From assembly GCA_946625485.1 (NCBI GenBank), contig CAMOTB010000006.1:1-48151 (forward strand): a stretch of 48,151 bases of DNA. Direction: 5' to 3'. Both the position numbers and the translations under genes were made by a program. This stretch comes from an uncultured Bacteroidales bacterium. GTDB lineage: Bacteria; Bacteroidota; Bacteroidia; Bacteroidales; UBA932. Below, piece by piece: positions 34,339-43,396 of this stretch (its first letter is position 1; each line of letters begins with the position of its first letter). The notes under the pieces were generated by a model. The model was not told the DNA's origin and did no database searches. It saw only the letters and a list, made by a program, of their open reading frames with translations.

Positions 34339-34950
34339 TCACACCTTCGCTTCGCGGAATACTTCAACAATCGAGGGGTAAGTGTTTTTCAGAAAGGGGG
34401 GCAGGCTGGATTTCGCGACCCATGCCGCCTGGGCGATGTCTTCTTCTTTCTGGGGGGTCAGGTCTACCGGTTTCGTATAAAGCATGTGGTACCACCAGGT
34501 GTGTTTCAGGTGCCAGATCCCGTTCCGGATGTAGCAATGATCCGTGATGCAGATCAGGTCCCGGAGTTCCAATTCATCGACTCCGGTCTCCTCGCGGACC
34601 TCCCGCAGCGCCGTGACGCGGATGTCTTCTCCGGCCTCCTGGTGTCCCTTGGGGAGATCCCAAAGACCGTTGCGGCGGATCAGGAGGAAATCTCCGCGCC
34701 GGTTGCTGACCAGTCCGCCGGCTGCATTCACCTCCTTGAACTCTGCGCAGAGCCTCCGGTAAGTATCCTCCGTGTCCGCGTCCGGGATGTAGATCTTCTG
34801 GAGCGTGTCCGACAACTCGAACATCCGGACCAGGTCGTGGATGTCGATTTTCCGTCCCAGGTGCAGTACGACGGCATTGGGATCCGCCAGCGCCTGGTCA
34901 TCCGGGGCGCAGATGACGATGCAGCGTTTTTCAAAATAAATTTTGCGCAT
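34339..34950 (-). CDS. NUDIX hydrolase
   Basis: 203-residue protein with a perfect Nudix box, residues 102-124 (G-x5-E-x7-REV-x-EE-x-GV), which coordinates magnesium and cleaves nucleoside diphosphate-linked substrates. An N-terminal region of about 80 residues of unclear fold precedes it, so the protein is larger than a minimal Nudix domain. An upstream in-frame start at 35001 exists, but that reading overlaps the -7 box at 34980-34987; ATG 34950 also gives a sensible N-terminus (MRKIYFEKRC). It diverges from the SRPBCC gene. The substrate is unknown; the ALWDLPKGH-like context resembles housecleaning pyrophosphatases. Confidence 0.88.
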   Translation of the reverse strand: MRKIYFEKRCIVICAPDDQALADPNAVVLHLGRKIDIHDLVRMFELSDTLQKIYIPDADTEDTYRRLCAEFKEVNAAGGLVSNRRGDFLLIRRNGLWDLPKGHQEAGEDIRVTALREVREETGVDELELRDLICITDHCYIRNGIWHLKHTWWYHMLYTKPVDLTPQKEEDIAQAAWVAKSSLPPFLKNTYPSIVEVFREAKV

Positions 34951-34966
34951 TATATTTGTATCTTTG
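34951..34966 (+). promoter_or_regulatory. Two adjoining -7 boxes upstream of the SRPBCC gene
   Basis: TATATTTG (34951-34958) and TATCTTTG (34959-34966) directly abut. Either could start the 35014-38809 operon, with leaders of about 43-51 nt. No clear -33 element distinguishes them. Confidence 0.55.
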
Positions 34967-34979
34967 CAAGAAAGACACG

Positions 34980-34987
34980 CAAAGTTA
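34980..34987 (-). promoter_or_regulatory. -7 box of the NUDIX gene
   Basis: Minus-strand TAACTTTG matches TAnnTTTG, 29 nt before ATG 34950. It overlaps the predicted transcribed leader of the divergent operon. Confidence 0.5.
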
Positions 34988-35013
34988 ATATTGTTTTTCA
35001 CAAACGAGAAGTT

Positions 35014-35469
35014 ATGGCATCACAATATAGCAGCAAACACGGAATCGTCTCAAGACCTCCGTACGAACTGTACATGTCCTTCGCGGACATGCGCAATTTT
35101 CTCAACATGCTTCCTGAAGACAAGCGGCAGGGCGTGACGGCGGATTTCGACACGATCGAGACCACGGTCCAGGGATTCCATGTAGGGGTGAAAGTCCGTT
35201 CCCGGGTCCCTTATTCCCTGATCGAACTGGAGGACCATGATGCGCCGTTCCATTTCCGGGTTTCGTTGCATTTCGACGCCGCGGACCATCCCGGCAAGAC
35301 GGACTTCCACCTGGAGGTTCAGGCGGAATTGAATCTCATGCTCAAGATGCTGCTGGGCAGCAAGATCCAGGGAGCTCTGGATAAGATCGTGGATTCCCTG
35401 GTGGACATTTCGGAAGGCCGTATGCCGGAGGGCTTCGATCCTTCGCAATTCCCGGGATTCAACAGCTGA
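35014..35469 (+). CDS. SRPBCC-like protein
   Basis: 151-residue cytoplasmic protein resembling small SRPBCC/polyketide-cyclase-type proteins conserved in Bacteroidales. Its alternating strands (GVKVRSRVPYSLIELEDHD, HFRVSLHF, DFHLEVQAELNLMLKMLLG) and a long C-terminal helix (residues 118-140) fit the helix-grip fold that binds hydrophobic ligands. The open frame extends far upstream antisense to queA, but the promoter boxes and the MASQYSSKHG start at 35014 mark the true gene. The methyltransferase gene starts 1 nt after its stop. Ligand and role unknown. Confidence 0.82.
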   Translation: MASQYSSKHGIVSRPPYELYMSFADMRNFLNMLPEDKRQGVTADFDTIETTVQGFHVGVKVRSRVPYSLIELEDHDAPFHFRVSLHFDAADHPGKTDFHLEVQAELNLMLKMLLGSKIQGALDKIVDSLVDISEGRMPEGFDPSQFPGFNS

Positions 35470-35470
35470 G

Positions 35471-36721
35471 ATGCTTCCGGAGGGATTCATATCGACTTTG
35501 TCTGCCTCGCTGGGGACGGCCGTCGCTGACCGTTTCCGGCAAGCCATGGAGCAGCCCGGCCCCGCGTCCGTGCGCCTGCACCCTTTCAAGCCGCTGTCTT
35601 CCCCGGATCCGGTTTTGGAAGACGCGGTCCCTGTCGCCTGGAGTCCCTTCGGACGGATCCTGAAACGCCGTCCCGTCTTTACGCTGGATCCCCTGTTCCA
35701 TGCGGGGGCCTATTATGTCCAGGACAGTTCCGCGATGTTCCCGGTCGCCCTGTTCCGCCGTCTGGCCGGAACGTTGGATGTGCCGGCAGACCGTCCGGTC
35801 CGTGTGCTGGACTTATGCGCTGCACCGGGTGGGAAAACCACGGATCTGGCTGCGACGCTCCGGCAACTGTACGGTGACCGTTTCCTGCTGGTTGCCAACG
35901 AGGTGATGCGTTCGCGCGCCGCGGTCCTTTCTGACAATGTCGCCATCTGGGGCGACCCGAACGTGACGGTCACCAGTGTGGACCCCAAGGCTTTTGCCGC
36001 GTTGGAAGGCTTCTTCGATGTCGTCGTGGCGGATGTTCCCTGTTCGGGCGAAGGCATGTTCCGCAAAGATCCCCGCGCCGTGGCTGAATGGTCCGAGGAC
36101 ACGGTCCGCCTCTGCGCTTCCCGGCAGCGGCGGATCCTGGCAGACATGTGGCCTTCGCTGCGATCCGGAGGGCTGCTGATCTATTCGACCTGTACTTTCG
36201 CCCAGGCTGAGAACGACGACAATGTCAGCTGGGTGGCTGAGACCCTGGGCGGAGAGGTCATCCGTCCGGCTTGTGATGATGAAGGGGTTCTGGGCACGGC
36301 CTGCGGTTACCTGCTTGTGCCCGGCCTCGTGCCCGGAGAGGGACAGTATGCCGCCGCGGTACGGAAAGGGGAGGGACCGGCCCCCTCTCGGGCTCCGGCC
36401 GCGTCCTTGGAGAAACTGCATCCCTTGCGCCAAGGCGTCCGGAAAGGGACTTGGAAAGGGAAGGATTTCGTCCCGGATCCGGACTGGGCGCTGAGCCTGT
36501 CGTATGAGCGGGGCAGTTTCCCGGAGTGGGAGCTGGACCGGCAGACCGCTCTCCATTTCCTGCACCGGGATGTCCTGGTCCTGCCGGATGCCCCCAGGGG
36601 CTTTGTCCTGATGACCTTTCACGGACTGCCGCTGGGCTTTGTCAAGAATGTCGGTTCCCGCTGCAATAACCTGCATCCGCAGGGACGGCGGATCCTGATG
36701 GATATCAATGATTGCATATGA
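35471..36721 (+). CDS. RsmF-like 23S/16S rRNA or tRNA cytosine-C5 methyltransferase
   Basis: 416-residue SAM-dependent RNA m5C methyltransferase of the RsmB/RsmF/NSUN family. The SAM-binding motif VLDLCAAPGGKTTDLA begins near residue 112. The two catalytic cysteines are Cys191 (VADVPCSGEGMF) and Cys241 (IYSTCTFAQAEND). The N-terminal YYVQDSSAMFP is also typical. A C-terminal extension after the catalytic domain (about 270-416) resembles the RNA-binding region of RsmF. It lies between the SRPBCC gene (1 nt) and the TPR gene (4-nt overlap). The precise RNA target is not readable from sequence. Confidence 0.92.
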   Translation: MLPEGFISTLSASLGTAVADRFRQAMEQPGPASVRLHPFKPLSSPDPVLEDAVPVAWSPFGRILKRRPVFTLDPLFHAGAYYVQDSSAMFPVALFRRLAGTLDVPADRPVRVLDLCAAPGGKTTDLAATLRQLYGDRFLLVANEVMRSRAAVLSDNVAIWGDPNVTVTSVDPKAFAALEGFFDVVVADVPCSGEGMFRKDPRAVAEWSEDTVRLCASRQRRILADMWPSLRSGGLLIYSTCTFAQAENDDNVSWVAETLGGEVIRPACDDEGVLGTACGYLLVPGLVPGEGQYAAAVRKGEGPAPSRAPAASLEKLHPLRQGVRKGTWKGKDFVPDPDWALSLSYERGSFPEWELDRQTALHFLHRDVLVLPDAPRGFVLMTFHGLPLGFVKNVGSRCNNLHPQGRRILMDINDCI

Positions 36722-37635
36722 AAAGAGTTTTATTGAGCGTCGCGTCTCTTCTTTTCGCGACAAGCCTTTTCGCTCAGATGAGCGCCCAGGAGTATCTCTC
36801 CCGTTATCAGTTGCTGATCGGAAAGGTGGGCCTTGCCGGCCTGGGCGTTGAAACCCTGGTCAACAAATGGGAGGCGGATTTCCCGGACGATGTTGAAATG
36901 CTGTGCGCCAAATACAATTTTTATTTCACGAAGAGCCAGAACAACGAGGTCGTGTCCAAGCCGCAGGACCGTTATCTGGGAGCGGATCCCGTCCTGTCGC
37001 TGAAGGACAGTACCGGTGCCAAGGTCAATTATTTCACCGAAGTGAACTTTGACGACGAGATGTACGGCCTGGCTTCCCAGGCGCTGGACAAGGCGATCCG
37101 GCTCCGGCCGGACGACATCCGCCTCCGTTTCACCAAGATCACCTCGCTCCTCTCCTATGAGAAGGAATCTCCGGACATGGCGACCCAGTCCCTGCGGAGC
37201 CTGATCGACTATCATTACAGCTCCCATCCCGTATGGAAACTGGGCGAAGAGGCCTTCTCGGAAGAGGATTTCCGTTCGTCCATGTTGGAGTATTGCTTCG
37301 TGCTTTACCGCATCGCCTCGCCGGCTTCCTTCGAGTCCTTCAAGTCCGTGTCGGAGAAGATGCTGGCCTATTCTCCCAAGGATACGGAGTTTATCAACAA
37401 TGTCGGATCTTATTACCTGGCCTGTAAAAAAGATTACAAGACGGCGCAGAAGTATTACGCCAAGACGCTCAAGCTGGATCCTGACAATTATGCCGCCATC
37501 CGGAATTGCGTGATGGCAGCGCGGAAGTTGGGCAACAAGAAGATGGAGAAGAAGTATCTCCAGATGCTTCAGCGCGTCAGTCCGGATGAGGTGGAGAGAG
37601 CCTCCGCCAAAATACGTCTGGAAGCCTTGAAGTAA
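36718..37635 (+). CDS. Exported tetratricopeptide-repeat protein
   Basis: 305-residue protein with a Sec signal peptide (to about residue 19, SLFAQ). ATG 36718 overlaps the methyltransferase stop by 4 nt; a TTG two codons earlier is less likely. Helical repeats fill the rest, and the best TPR unit is near the C-terminus (NNVGSYYLACKKDYKTAQKY, then YAKTLKLDPDNYAAI). It is periplasmic or outer-membrane-associated, likely a scaffold. The FtsX-like permease gene follows after 7 nt, so the two may work together, but this is inference from order only. Confidence 0.85.
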   Translation: MKRVLLSVASLLFATSLFAQMSAQEYLSRYQLLIGKVGLAGLGVETLVNKWEADFPDDVEMLCAKYNFYFTKSQNNEVVSKPQDRYLGADPVLSLKDSTGAKVNYFTEVNFDDEMYGLASQALDKAIRLRPDDIRLRFTKITSLLSYEKESPDMATQSLRSLIDYHYSSHPVWKLGEEAFSEEDFRSSMLEYCFVLYRIASPASFESFKSVSEKMLAYSPKDTEFINNVGSYYLACKKDYKTAQKYYAKTLKLDPDNYAAIRNCVMAARKLGNKKMEKKYLQMLQRVSPDEVERASAKIRLEALK

Positions 37636-37642
37636 CCGACGG

Positions 37643-38809
37643 ATGAATGCACCTCGTTTCATAGCCTCCAAGCTCCGGTTCAAAGGAAAGATTGCGGTCA
37701 GTTCCGTCGCCCTTTCTTTCTTTATCATGATCATTGCCGTAGCCATTTCTTCCGGTTTCCGCCGGGAGATCCGGACCGGCGTATCGTCCATCTCAGGAGA
37801 TGTCCAGCTGACGCCTTCCGCCCTCAATTATGTCAACGAGGCGGATCCTGTCTCTGCCGAACCGGCCTTCCTTCCGGCCATAGACTCCCTGCCCGGCGTA
37901 CATTCCGTGACGCCGGTCGTGTACCGTGCCGGAATCGTCAAGCAGGGTGACCAGATCCAGGGAGTCTTGTTCAAAGGCATTCCGGAGCGCGCCGACACGG
38001 CTTCGCTCGGCGTCAGCATCCCTTCCCGGCTCTCCGAGATCCTGGGCTTGCAGGTCGGAGACAAGATGCTGACCTATTTCATCGGAGAACGGATCAAGGT
38101 ACGCCGTTTCGTGGTGACGGAGGTTTATCCCAGCATCATCGAATCCGACGAGTCGCTGATGGTCCTGGCCTCCCTGCCGGACCTGCAGCGTCTGAACGAT
38201 TGGGACGAAGGGGAGGTCTCTGCGCTGGAGGTAACGCTGGCGGAGGGGTACAAGAGCCCGTCGATGATCGAAGAAATGAGTTCCCGGATCGGGACGCTGG
38301 CGATGCTCCGTTCTTCAGACCTGGATGATGCGACAGTCGCCACCTCCGTGATCCGGAAGTATCCGCAGCTCTTCAACTGGCTTAACCTGATTGATTTCAA
38401 TGTCCTGCTGATCCTGGTCCTGATGACGGTCGTTGCCGGGTTCAACATGATTTCCGGTTTGCTGATCCTGCTGTTCCGGCATATTTCTACGATCGGTACC
38501 CTGAAATCCATGGGGATGACGGACCGGAACATTTCTTCCGTTTTCCTGCGGGTGTCCTCTCATCTGGTCCTGAAGGGAATGCTGATCGGCAATGCCGCGG
38601 CGCTGCTGTTCTGCCTGGTCCAGGGTACGACTCACCTGCTCAAGCTGGATCCGGCCAATTACTTTGTTTCCTTTGTACCGGTTTCCGTCAACCTGCCCAT
38701 GATCCTGCTTGCCGACGTCCTTGCTTACGCCGTGATCATGCTGCTGTTGCTGATCCCTTGCCTCTTTATTTCCAAAGTGGATCCCGCCCGTACGGTCCGG
38801 GCCCAGTAG
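37643..38809 (+). CDS. LolC/LolE-like ABC transporter permease
   Basis: 388-residue inner-membrane permease of the FtsX/MacB superfamily, most like LolC/LolE, which release lipoproteins to LolA. One helix near the N-terminus (about 20-38, VALSFFIMIIAVAISSGF) is followed by a large periplasmic domain (about 39-250) and three helices (about 256-282, 300-325, 345-375). No ATP-binding partner (LolD) lies nearby; in Bacteroidetes it is often encoded elsewhere. It ends the 35014 operon and converges on the MltF-like gene with a single base between the stop codons. Confidence 0.87.
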   Translation: MNAPRFIASKLRFKGKIAVSSVALSFFIMIIAVAISSGFRREIRTGVSSISGDVQLTPSALNYVNEADPVSAEPAFLPAIDSLPGVHSVTPVVYRAGIVKQGDQIQGVLFKGIPERADTASLGVSIPSRLSEILGLQVGDKMLTYFIGERIKVRRFVVTEVYPSIIESDESLMVLASLPDLQRLNDWDEGEVSALEVTLAEGYKSPSMIEEMSSRIGTLAMLRSSDLDDATVATSVIRKYPQLFNWLNLIDFNVLLILVLMTVVAGFNMISGLLILLFRHISTIGTLKSMGMTDRNISSVFLRVSSHLVLKGMLIGNAAALLFCLVQGTTHLLKLDPANYFVSFVPVSVNLPMILLADVLAYAVIMLLLLIPCLFISKVDPARTVRAQ

Positions 38810-38810
38810 C

Positions 38811-39890
38811 TTACGGGCAGATGGTCTGGAAGGCGGCGTACGTGTCCAGAACGTCGTTGACATAGCCGGCGATCTGGCTGAGATTGTATTTCCTCAGGTT
38901 CAGCGAATCGGTCTCGACATGGGACATCTGGGCGATCTCGGGAAGATGCTGGAGACTGGCCCAGGTGCTGTCATAGACATTCAGCTGCCGGGCGAAGTCG
39001 ATACAGTCCAGCAGGCGCCCTTCCCCTCCGTTATAGGCGGCCAGGACAAACTTGGTCAGGTCGGAAGAAGCCCCCTGGGGGACACGCTTGGAGAAGACGC
39101 CCTGGAGGAAGGAGAGGTACTTGACCCCGGTGCGGATATTGCCTTCCGGTTCCATCTGATCCACCAGGCCATATTTGGCGGCGGTGCTTTCGCCGACCTG
39201 CATGAGCCCGAAGGCATTCATGTGGGAATGCGCGTCTATCCGGAATTTGGATTCCTTGAACGACAGGGCCGCCAGCATCCGCCAGTCCCAGCCCAGGGAG
39301 GGAGCGTACGCCTTGTACAGGCTGTCGTAGGGGCTCAGCTCTTTCCTCGTCCGCCCGGATTCGACGAGCTGGAAAGGATCGTACAGGGCTTGGATATAGG
39401 TCTTCTCCATCTTGTCGTGCAGGGGAGACCTTTCATACTGGTTGAGCCAGGCGTTGATGTCGCGCAGGCCGTGGAGGTTGGTCTCCTTGACCAGCCAGAC
39501 CGACAGGCTGTCGATGTCGACCGATGACAGGGTGCCTTCCGGGAGCTCTTTACCCCGCCGGAAGGGGAGGACCAGGATGTCCAGGGAGCCGGCGAGCAGC
39601 GAGTCCAGCAGTTTGACGGCCGTGTCGCGGGCCGGAATGATGCTGGCCGTGGATCCGATATCGTGCGCAAACGCTTTCAGGAGTGCATAGTTGTAGCCCG
39701 TGATCAGGACCCGGGTCGAATCGTCCGTACGTCCGATGTTGAGCGCGCAATGGATTTCCCGCCCGGTAAAGGGATCTCCGGCCCAGGCTGACTCCCTGTA
39801 TCGGATGTGGTGGGAAAAGAATACGGAAACCACCGCAGCTCCGGCCAGCAGGATTGCGATCATCGTGGCGGTGCGTTTCTTTCTGTTCAT
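38811..39890 (-). CDS. mltF: MltF-like membrane-bound lytic transglycosylase
   Basis: 359-residue peptidoglycan lytic transglycosylase. An N-terminal anchor spans residues about 8-25. A periplasmic solute-binding-like domain occupies about 45-190 (REIHCALNIGRTDDS start), as in MltF, followed by the goose-type SLT domain with catalytic Glu213 in LSFKESKFR and GLMQV at 228-232. A longer frame extends to 40193, but ATG 39890 overlaps the porin stop by 4 nt (ATGA) and gives the proper N-terminus. It cleaves glycan strands to 1,6-anhydro-MurNAc products and is the last gene of the minus-strand cluster containing AmgK-RapZ and MurU-like genes. Confidence 0.92.
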   Translation of the reverse strand: MNRKKRTATMIAILLAGAAVVSVFFSHHIRYRESAWAGDPFTGREIHCALNIGRTDDSTRVLITGYNYALLKAFAHDIGSTASIIPARDTAVKLLDSLLAGSLDILVLPFRRGKELPEGTLSSVDIDSLSVWLVKETNLHGLRDINAWLNQYERSPLHDKMEKTYIQALYDPFQLVESGRTRKELSPYDSLYKAYAPSLGWDWRMLAALSFKESKFRIDAHSHMNAFGLMQVGESTAAKYGLVDQMEPEGNIRTGVKYLSFLQGVFSKRVPQGASSDLTKFVLAAYNGGEGRLLDCIDFARQLNVYDSTWASLQHLPEIAQMSHVETDSLNLRKYNLSQIAGYVNDVLDTYAAFQTICP

Positions 39891-42607
39891 TCGTCGTTCC
39901 TGGGTTTCTGGCCTGCATTCTGCGCCGCTGCGGAATTCTTGGCCGGCTGGGTGTAGAAAGGCCAGTAGAGGCCGAACTTGACGGCCCGGGTCGTCCGGAT
40001 ATAACGGTCGGCGCTGAAATAGTCGTTCCGCTCCAGCGGCCATCCCATGTTGGCATTCTCCCATTTGATAAAGATACAGGCCCGTTTCCACTGCATGTTG
40101 ACAAACAGGTCGGCAAAAGGAGCGTTGCCGTATTTGACCTCCTCCTGGTTGTGGAACACACCCAAAGCCGGGTTCCACGAAGGCAGGTACCACGAGGTGT
40201 TGTACCAGACATTGGCACCCAGCTGCATGGTCATGGCCTTGACGGGACCGATCGGGAACTGGATGTAATAGCGGATGTTGGCAGCCAGCAGCGGCAGCGG
40301 GATGATGTCCTGCCGGGAAGAAAGCTGGACGAGGACCTTGTGGTCGAGGTGCAGCAGGTTTCCGATGGTGAAATTCTTGAAGGCGGATGCCGACAGGACG
40401 CTCATCGGATCGGAGTTCTGCCGGATCACGCCGTCCGTCCCGTACCAGAGGTTCCCGGCCAGGAGGTTGTAGGCCACCCTGGCGCCCAGCTGCCAGTGCG
40501 GGATGCTGATGCCGCCTTCCACGCTGGTCGTGGAGATCTTGGTGAAGGCATTGTCCCAGCGGAAGTGGTTGGTATACAGATGCTGCTGGTAGTATTCCGG
40601 CTCATCCAGCGAGGTGTTGAAACTCGCGAAGATGCTGACGGGACTGGTCTTGTGACGCCGGAACGGATAGAGGTTGATCCGCGCATCGGCGCCGATGTCG
40701 AAGTCATTGATCTCGTCTCCCAGGAATACGTATTTGCCATGGGCATTCCATTGGAAGAACTGTCTCAGCTGACCTTCTACGCCGGCATAGAGGTAGGTCG
40801 CATTCCAATGATGGTTGGACGGTTGATAAAGATAGGTCTTGTCGAAGACATAGTAATTCATCAGACGATGACCGATCCCGACATCCAGTTTGGAAACGAT
40901 GCTTTCGTCCGTCCAGGGTTGCAGGCGCAGGAAGACCTTGTTCTCCAGCCGCATGACCCGGAGGGAATCATAGGAAGTGCTGGGATGGTAGTTGAAAACG
41001 TTGTCGTAGAACGCTTTCCCAGCCGCATCGCTTATGACGTCCTTGTAGGTCCGCCGGTAGATCGAATATTCGGAGCTGTGTCCGATGAAGGCCGTGGTGA
41101 TCTTGCTGTCATCGATCCGGACCGTGTCTGCCTGGGCCGTCTCTTCGGATGTTTCCTCTTCCGGAGCGGTCACCGGCGCCTCGGGATTCTCCGGATCGGG
41201 CAGGGGGAGCGGCGTCAGCCCGGCCGTATCCGGCTGATCCTTGCGGTGCTTCCATTTCTCGATGAAATAGAAGGGGATACGGAGCTGCTGGTCCAGGAAG
41301 ACGGTATTCTTCTTGACCTGGCTGCTGGCGTTGGCCAGGTTGACGGCGATCTCGCGGACTTCAATCGTGGTATCCCGGATCAGGCCGATATCCTGGACGC
41401 CGCCGTTCTCCGTGCGGGACATCATGTTGTAGATGAATCCGGCATGCATCAGGTATTTCTTGCCGATGTAGTTGGCTGCGACGACGGCGGTTTTGTTCTT
41501 GGTCGTTTCATTGGCCAGTATGCCGGCACCGCCGAAGCGGTCATAGAACATCGTCAGGTTCAGGGCCGGGGTAATGTTCTGGGTCGTCAGGAGGTGGAGG
41601 TTGTCCGACTCCTTGCTGTCGCCGGCCAGCAGGGTGCCCCAGTAGGAGAGCTCCGTATAAGGAGTCTTGGTGTTGTACATGGGCAGGGTGGACGGCGAGT
41701 AGGACCAGGATTCCAGGGCGTCATAGAAGGAAACCCCCTCCTTGGATTTGCGCTTGGAATAGTCGTAATACTGCACGGGAGAGCCCGCTACGCCCAGCCA
41801 GGTCGCGTTGACGTCCTCCCGGAAGAAAGGATAGTCGTAGAAACGGTAGTTGTAGTTGGTATCTTCCTGGGACAGGAGCGTGATGTTGTGGAAATCCCGC
41901 TCGTGGGTCCATTTCAGGATCCGTTTGTAGAGCAGGGAGTCCTTGAAGATGTAGGTTTCCAGGATACGGGGGGTATTCTCCGTGATGCTGTCCTTGATGG
42001 CCTGACGCTCCTCCTTGGCATTCTTGATGCTGTCCAGCCGGGCCTGCTTGATCGGCATTTCCCGTTCGAAATCCGCCTTGCGGCGGCCTGCCTTGTCCAG
42101 GGTCGCATACCAGGCCCAGTAGGCAGCCTTGGCGCGTGCCACGGAATCGACAGCATACAGGGAGTCCAGCTTCATCCAGTTGAGCGTGTCCTGTATCCGG
42201 ATCAGGGAGTCCCGGACCCAGACATGGGCGAGGGAATCGTTGAGGGCGGCGAAATAGTAGTAGCGGAAGGTGTCGATTCGCAGGAGGGAGTCCGGAGGAA
42301 TGAGGGAGTCGAGGGCTGCGGGACGGACCTTGACGATGGTATCTTCGCCTTCGCCGAATCCGTCGGCGCCCCCTTTCAGCAGGGAGTCTGCGATGGAATA
42401 GGTGCTCGCCTTTTCTTCCGGCGTCCAGAATTTCTTATACCCGTTACGCGGATATTTGACCGTGTCCGCGAAGTCGGCCGGAGCGTCTGACGTGGCGGCG
42501 ATGAGGCTTTCCTCCGTCTCCACAGGCCGGTATGACACGCTCATTTGGAGTGTCACGGCGCTGACCAGCGCAGCCGGGAACCAGATCTTGGAGAAAAAAC
42601 TCATCAT
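39887..42607 (-). CDS. Porin_10 family putative outer-membrane porin
   Basis: 906-residue outer-membrane protein of the Bacteroidetes porin type. A signal peptide-like start (MMSFFSKIWFPAALVSAV) precedes a long periplasmic, Lys/Glu/Asp-rich N-terminal part (about 40-240) rich in DSL-containing segments, then a large beta-barrel. An acidic Pro/Glu-rich spacer (about residues 470-495) interrupts the barrel region. The protein ends with WPFYTQPAKN and a short polar tail. The start is at 42607 or one codon later; its promoter gives almost no leader. It overlaps mltF by 4 nt. A transport substrate is unknown. Confidence 0.82.
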   Translation of the reverse strand: MMSFFSKIWFPAALVSAVTLQMSVSYRPVETEESLIAATSDAPADFADTVKYPRNGYKKFWTPEEKASTYSIADSLLKGGADGFGEGEDTIVKVRPAALDSLIPPDSLLRIDTFRYYYFAALNDSLAHVWVRDSLIRIQDTLNWMKLDSLYAVDSVARAKAAYWAWYATLDKAGRRKADFEREMPIKQARLDSIKNAKEERQAIKDSITENTPRILETYIFKDSLLYKRILKWTHERDFHNITLLSQEDTNYNYRFYDYPFFREDVNATWLGVAGSPVQYYDYSKRKSKEGVSFYDALESWSYSPSTLPMYNTKTPYTELSYWGTLLAGDSKESDNLHLLTTQNITPALNLTMFYDRFGGAGILANETTKNKTAVVAANYIGKKYLMHAGFIYNMMSRTENGGVQDIGLIRDTTIEVREIAVNLANASSQVKKNTVFLDQQLRIPFYFIEKWKHRKDQPDTAGLTPLPLPDPENPEAPVTAPEEETSEETAQADTVRIDDSKITTAFIGHSSEYSIYRRTYKDVISDAAGKAFYDNVFNYHPSTSYDSLRVMRLENKVFLRLQPWTDESIVSKLDVGIGHRLMNYYVFDKTYLYQPSNHHWNATYLYAGVEGQLRQFFQWNAHGKYVFLGDEINDFDIGADARINLYPFRRHKTSPVSIFASFNTSLDEPEYYQQHLYTNHFRWDNAFTKISTTSVEGGISIPHWQLGARVAYNLLAGNLWYGTDGVIRQNSDPMSVLSASAFKNFTIGNLLHLDHKVLVQLSSRQDIIPLPLLAANIRYYIQFPIGPVKAMTMQLGANVWYNTSWYLPSWNPALGVFHNQEEVKYGNAPFADLFVNMQWKRACIFIKWENANMGWPLERNDYFSADRYIRTTRAVKFGLYWPFYTQPAKNSAAAQNAGQKPRNDE

Positions 42608-42613
42608 AACTTA

Positions 42614-42644
42614 CAAATATAGGTACTTTTCGGCGGAATCGCAA
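42614..42644 (-). promoter_or_regulatory. Porin-mltF promoter
   Basis: Minus-strand TTG (42644-42642), 20-nt spacer, TATATTTG (42621-42614). The box ends 6 nt before the first ATG, so the transcript would carry at most about 2-5 nt of leader. The -33 end lies just before the stop of the MurU-like gene. Confidence 0.7.
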
Positions 42645-42646
42645 CA

Positions 42647-43396
42647 TCACGTGCGCGCGTCCAAGGCGCGGGCGAAGGCCTCGGCCTGCCCGAGCGTCTC
42701 GACTTTGCCGACATCCATCATGCGGAAGCCTTCGGGGACGAAGCCGTAGATGGGATACCTGGCTGCAGCCTGCAGATAAAAGTCGATGATGGAAAAGCGT
42801 CCGCTGAAACCGCACGCCTCCATGGCGGAGAAGACCCGGTCGGAAAGCAGGTGGATGCCGGCAAAAGCCAGCATGCGGTTCCGGGCGGGATCCAAACCCG
42901 GGAAGGGGCTTCTGACTTCCCCTGTTCTCAAGTCTGTCCAGCCGGTCAGGCGCATTTCTTCGTCGAACAGCAGGTAGCGGCTGGTCTTGCGCTCGCTGAC
43001 AACCAGGGTCGCCAGGGCATCCGGACGGTGATCCGCGATGAAACGGCGCAGGTCCAGATTGGACAGGACATCGACGTTATGGGCCAGGAACGGACCGCTG
43101 CCTTCCAGATACTGGCGGGCATTCAGGATGCCGCCGCCGGTCTCCAGCAACAACCCGGGCTCGGGGGAAAGGGTACAGCGTGTGCTGAGCAGCGGATCCC
43201 GGGAGACATATTCCTCGATCTGTCCGGCGAAGTGATGCGTGTTGATGACCAGCGATTCGATCCCTCCCTCAAACAGGCGGGTGGCGACCCGTTTCAGCAG
43301 CGGCACGCCGGCTACGGGGAAAAGAGCCTTGGGATGGGCCTCCGTGAAAGGCTTCAGCCGGGTTCCGAGTCCGGCGGCAAAGATCATCGCCTTCAT
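42647..43396 (-). CDS. MurU-like sugar-1-phosphate nucleotidyltransferase
   Basis: 249-residue nucleotidyltransferase closely resembling MurU, which makes UDP-MurNAc from MurNAc-1-phosphate in the cell-wall recycling pathway of Pseudomonas. The nucleotide-binding start AAGLGTRLKPFTEAHPKALFPVAG, here read in parts (AAGLGTRLKP; PKALFPVAG), is followed by LETGGGI, the NVDVLS metal motif and DVGKVETLGQAEAF near the end. A longer upstream frame to 43489 exists; the 43396 start is chosen because it overlaps the kinase-RapZ stop by 4 nt and gives the classical MKAMIFAAG N-terminus. Adjacent to an AmgK-like kinase, a MurNAc/GlcNAc-1-P substrate is likely but unproven; another hexose-1-phosphate is possible. 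Confidence 0.82.
   Translation of the reverse strand: MKAMIFAAGLGTRLKPFTEAHPKALFPVAGVPLLKRVATRLFEGGIESLVINTHHFAGQIEEYVSRDPLLSTRCTLSPEPGLLLETGGGILNARQYLEGSGPFLAHNVDVLSNLDLRRFIADHRPDALATLVVSERKTSRYLLFDEEMRLTGWTDLRTGEVRSPFPGLDPARNRMLAFAGIHLLSDRVFSAMEACGFSGRFSIIDFYLQAAARYPIYGFVPEGFRMMDVGKVETLGQAEAFARALDART

Noticed and set aside
33307..35469. 720-codon plus-strand open frame covering queA, the NUDIX gene and the SRPBCC gene
   Set aside because: Only its last 151 codons (from 35014) are a real gene. The upstream part is antisense to queA and the NUDIX gene, which have clear family motifs.
39854..42490. 878-codon plus-strand open frame antisense to the porin
   Set aside because: Its low-complexity Gly/Val/Arg composition reflects the porin's codon pattern on the other strand; no start signal or family motif.
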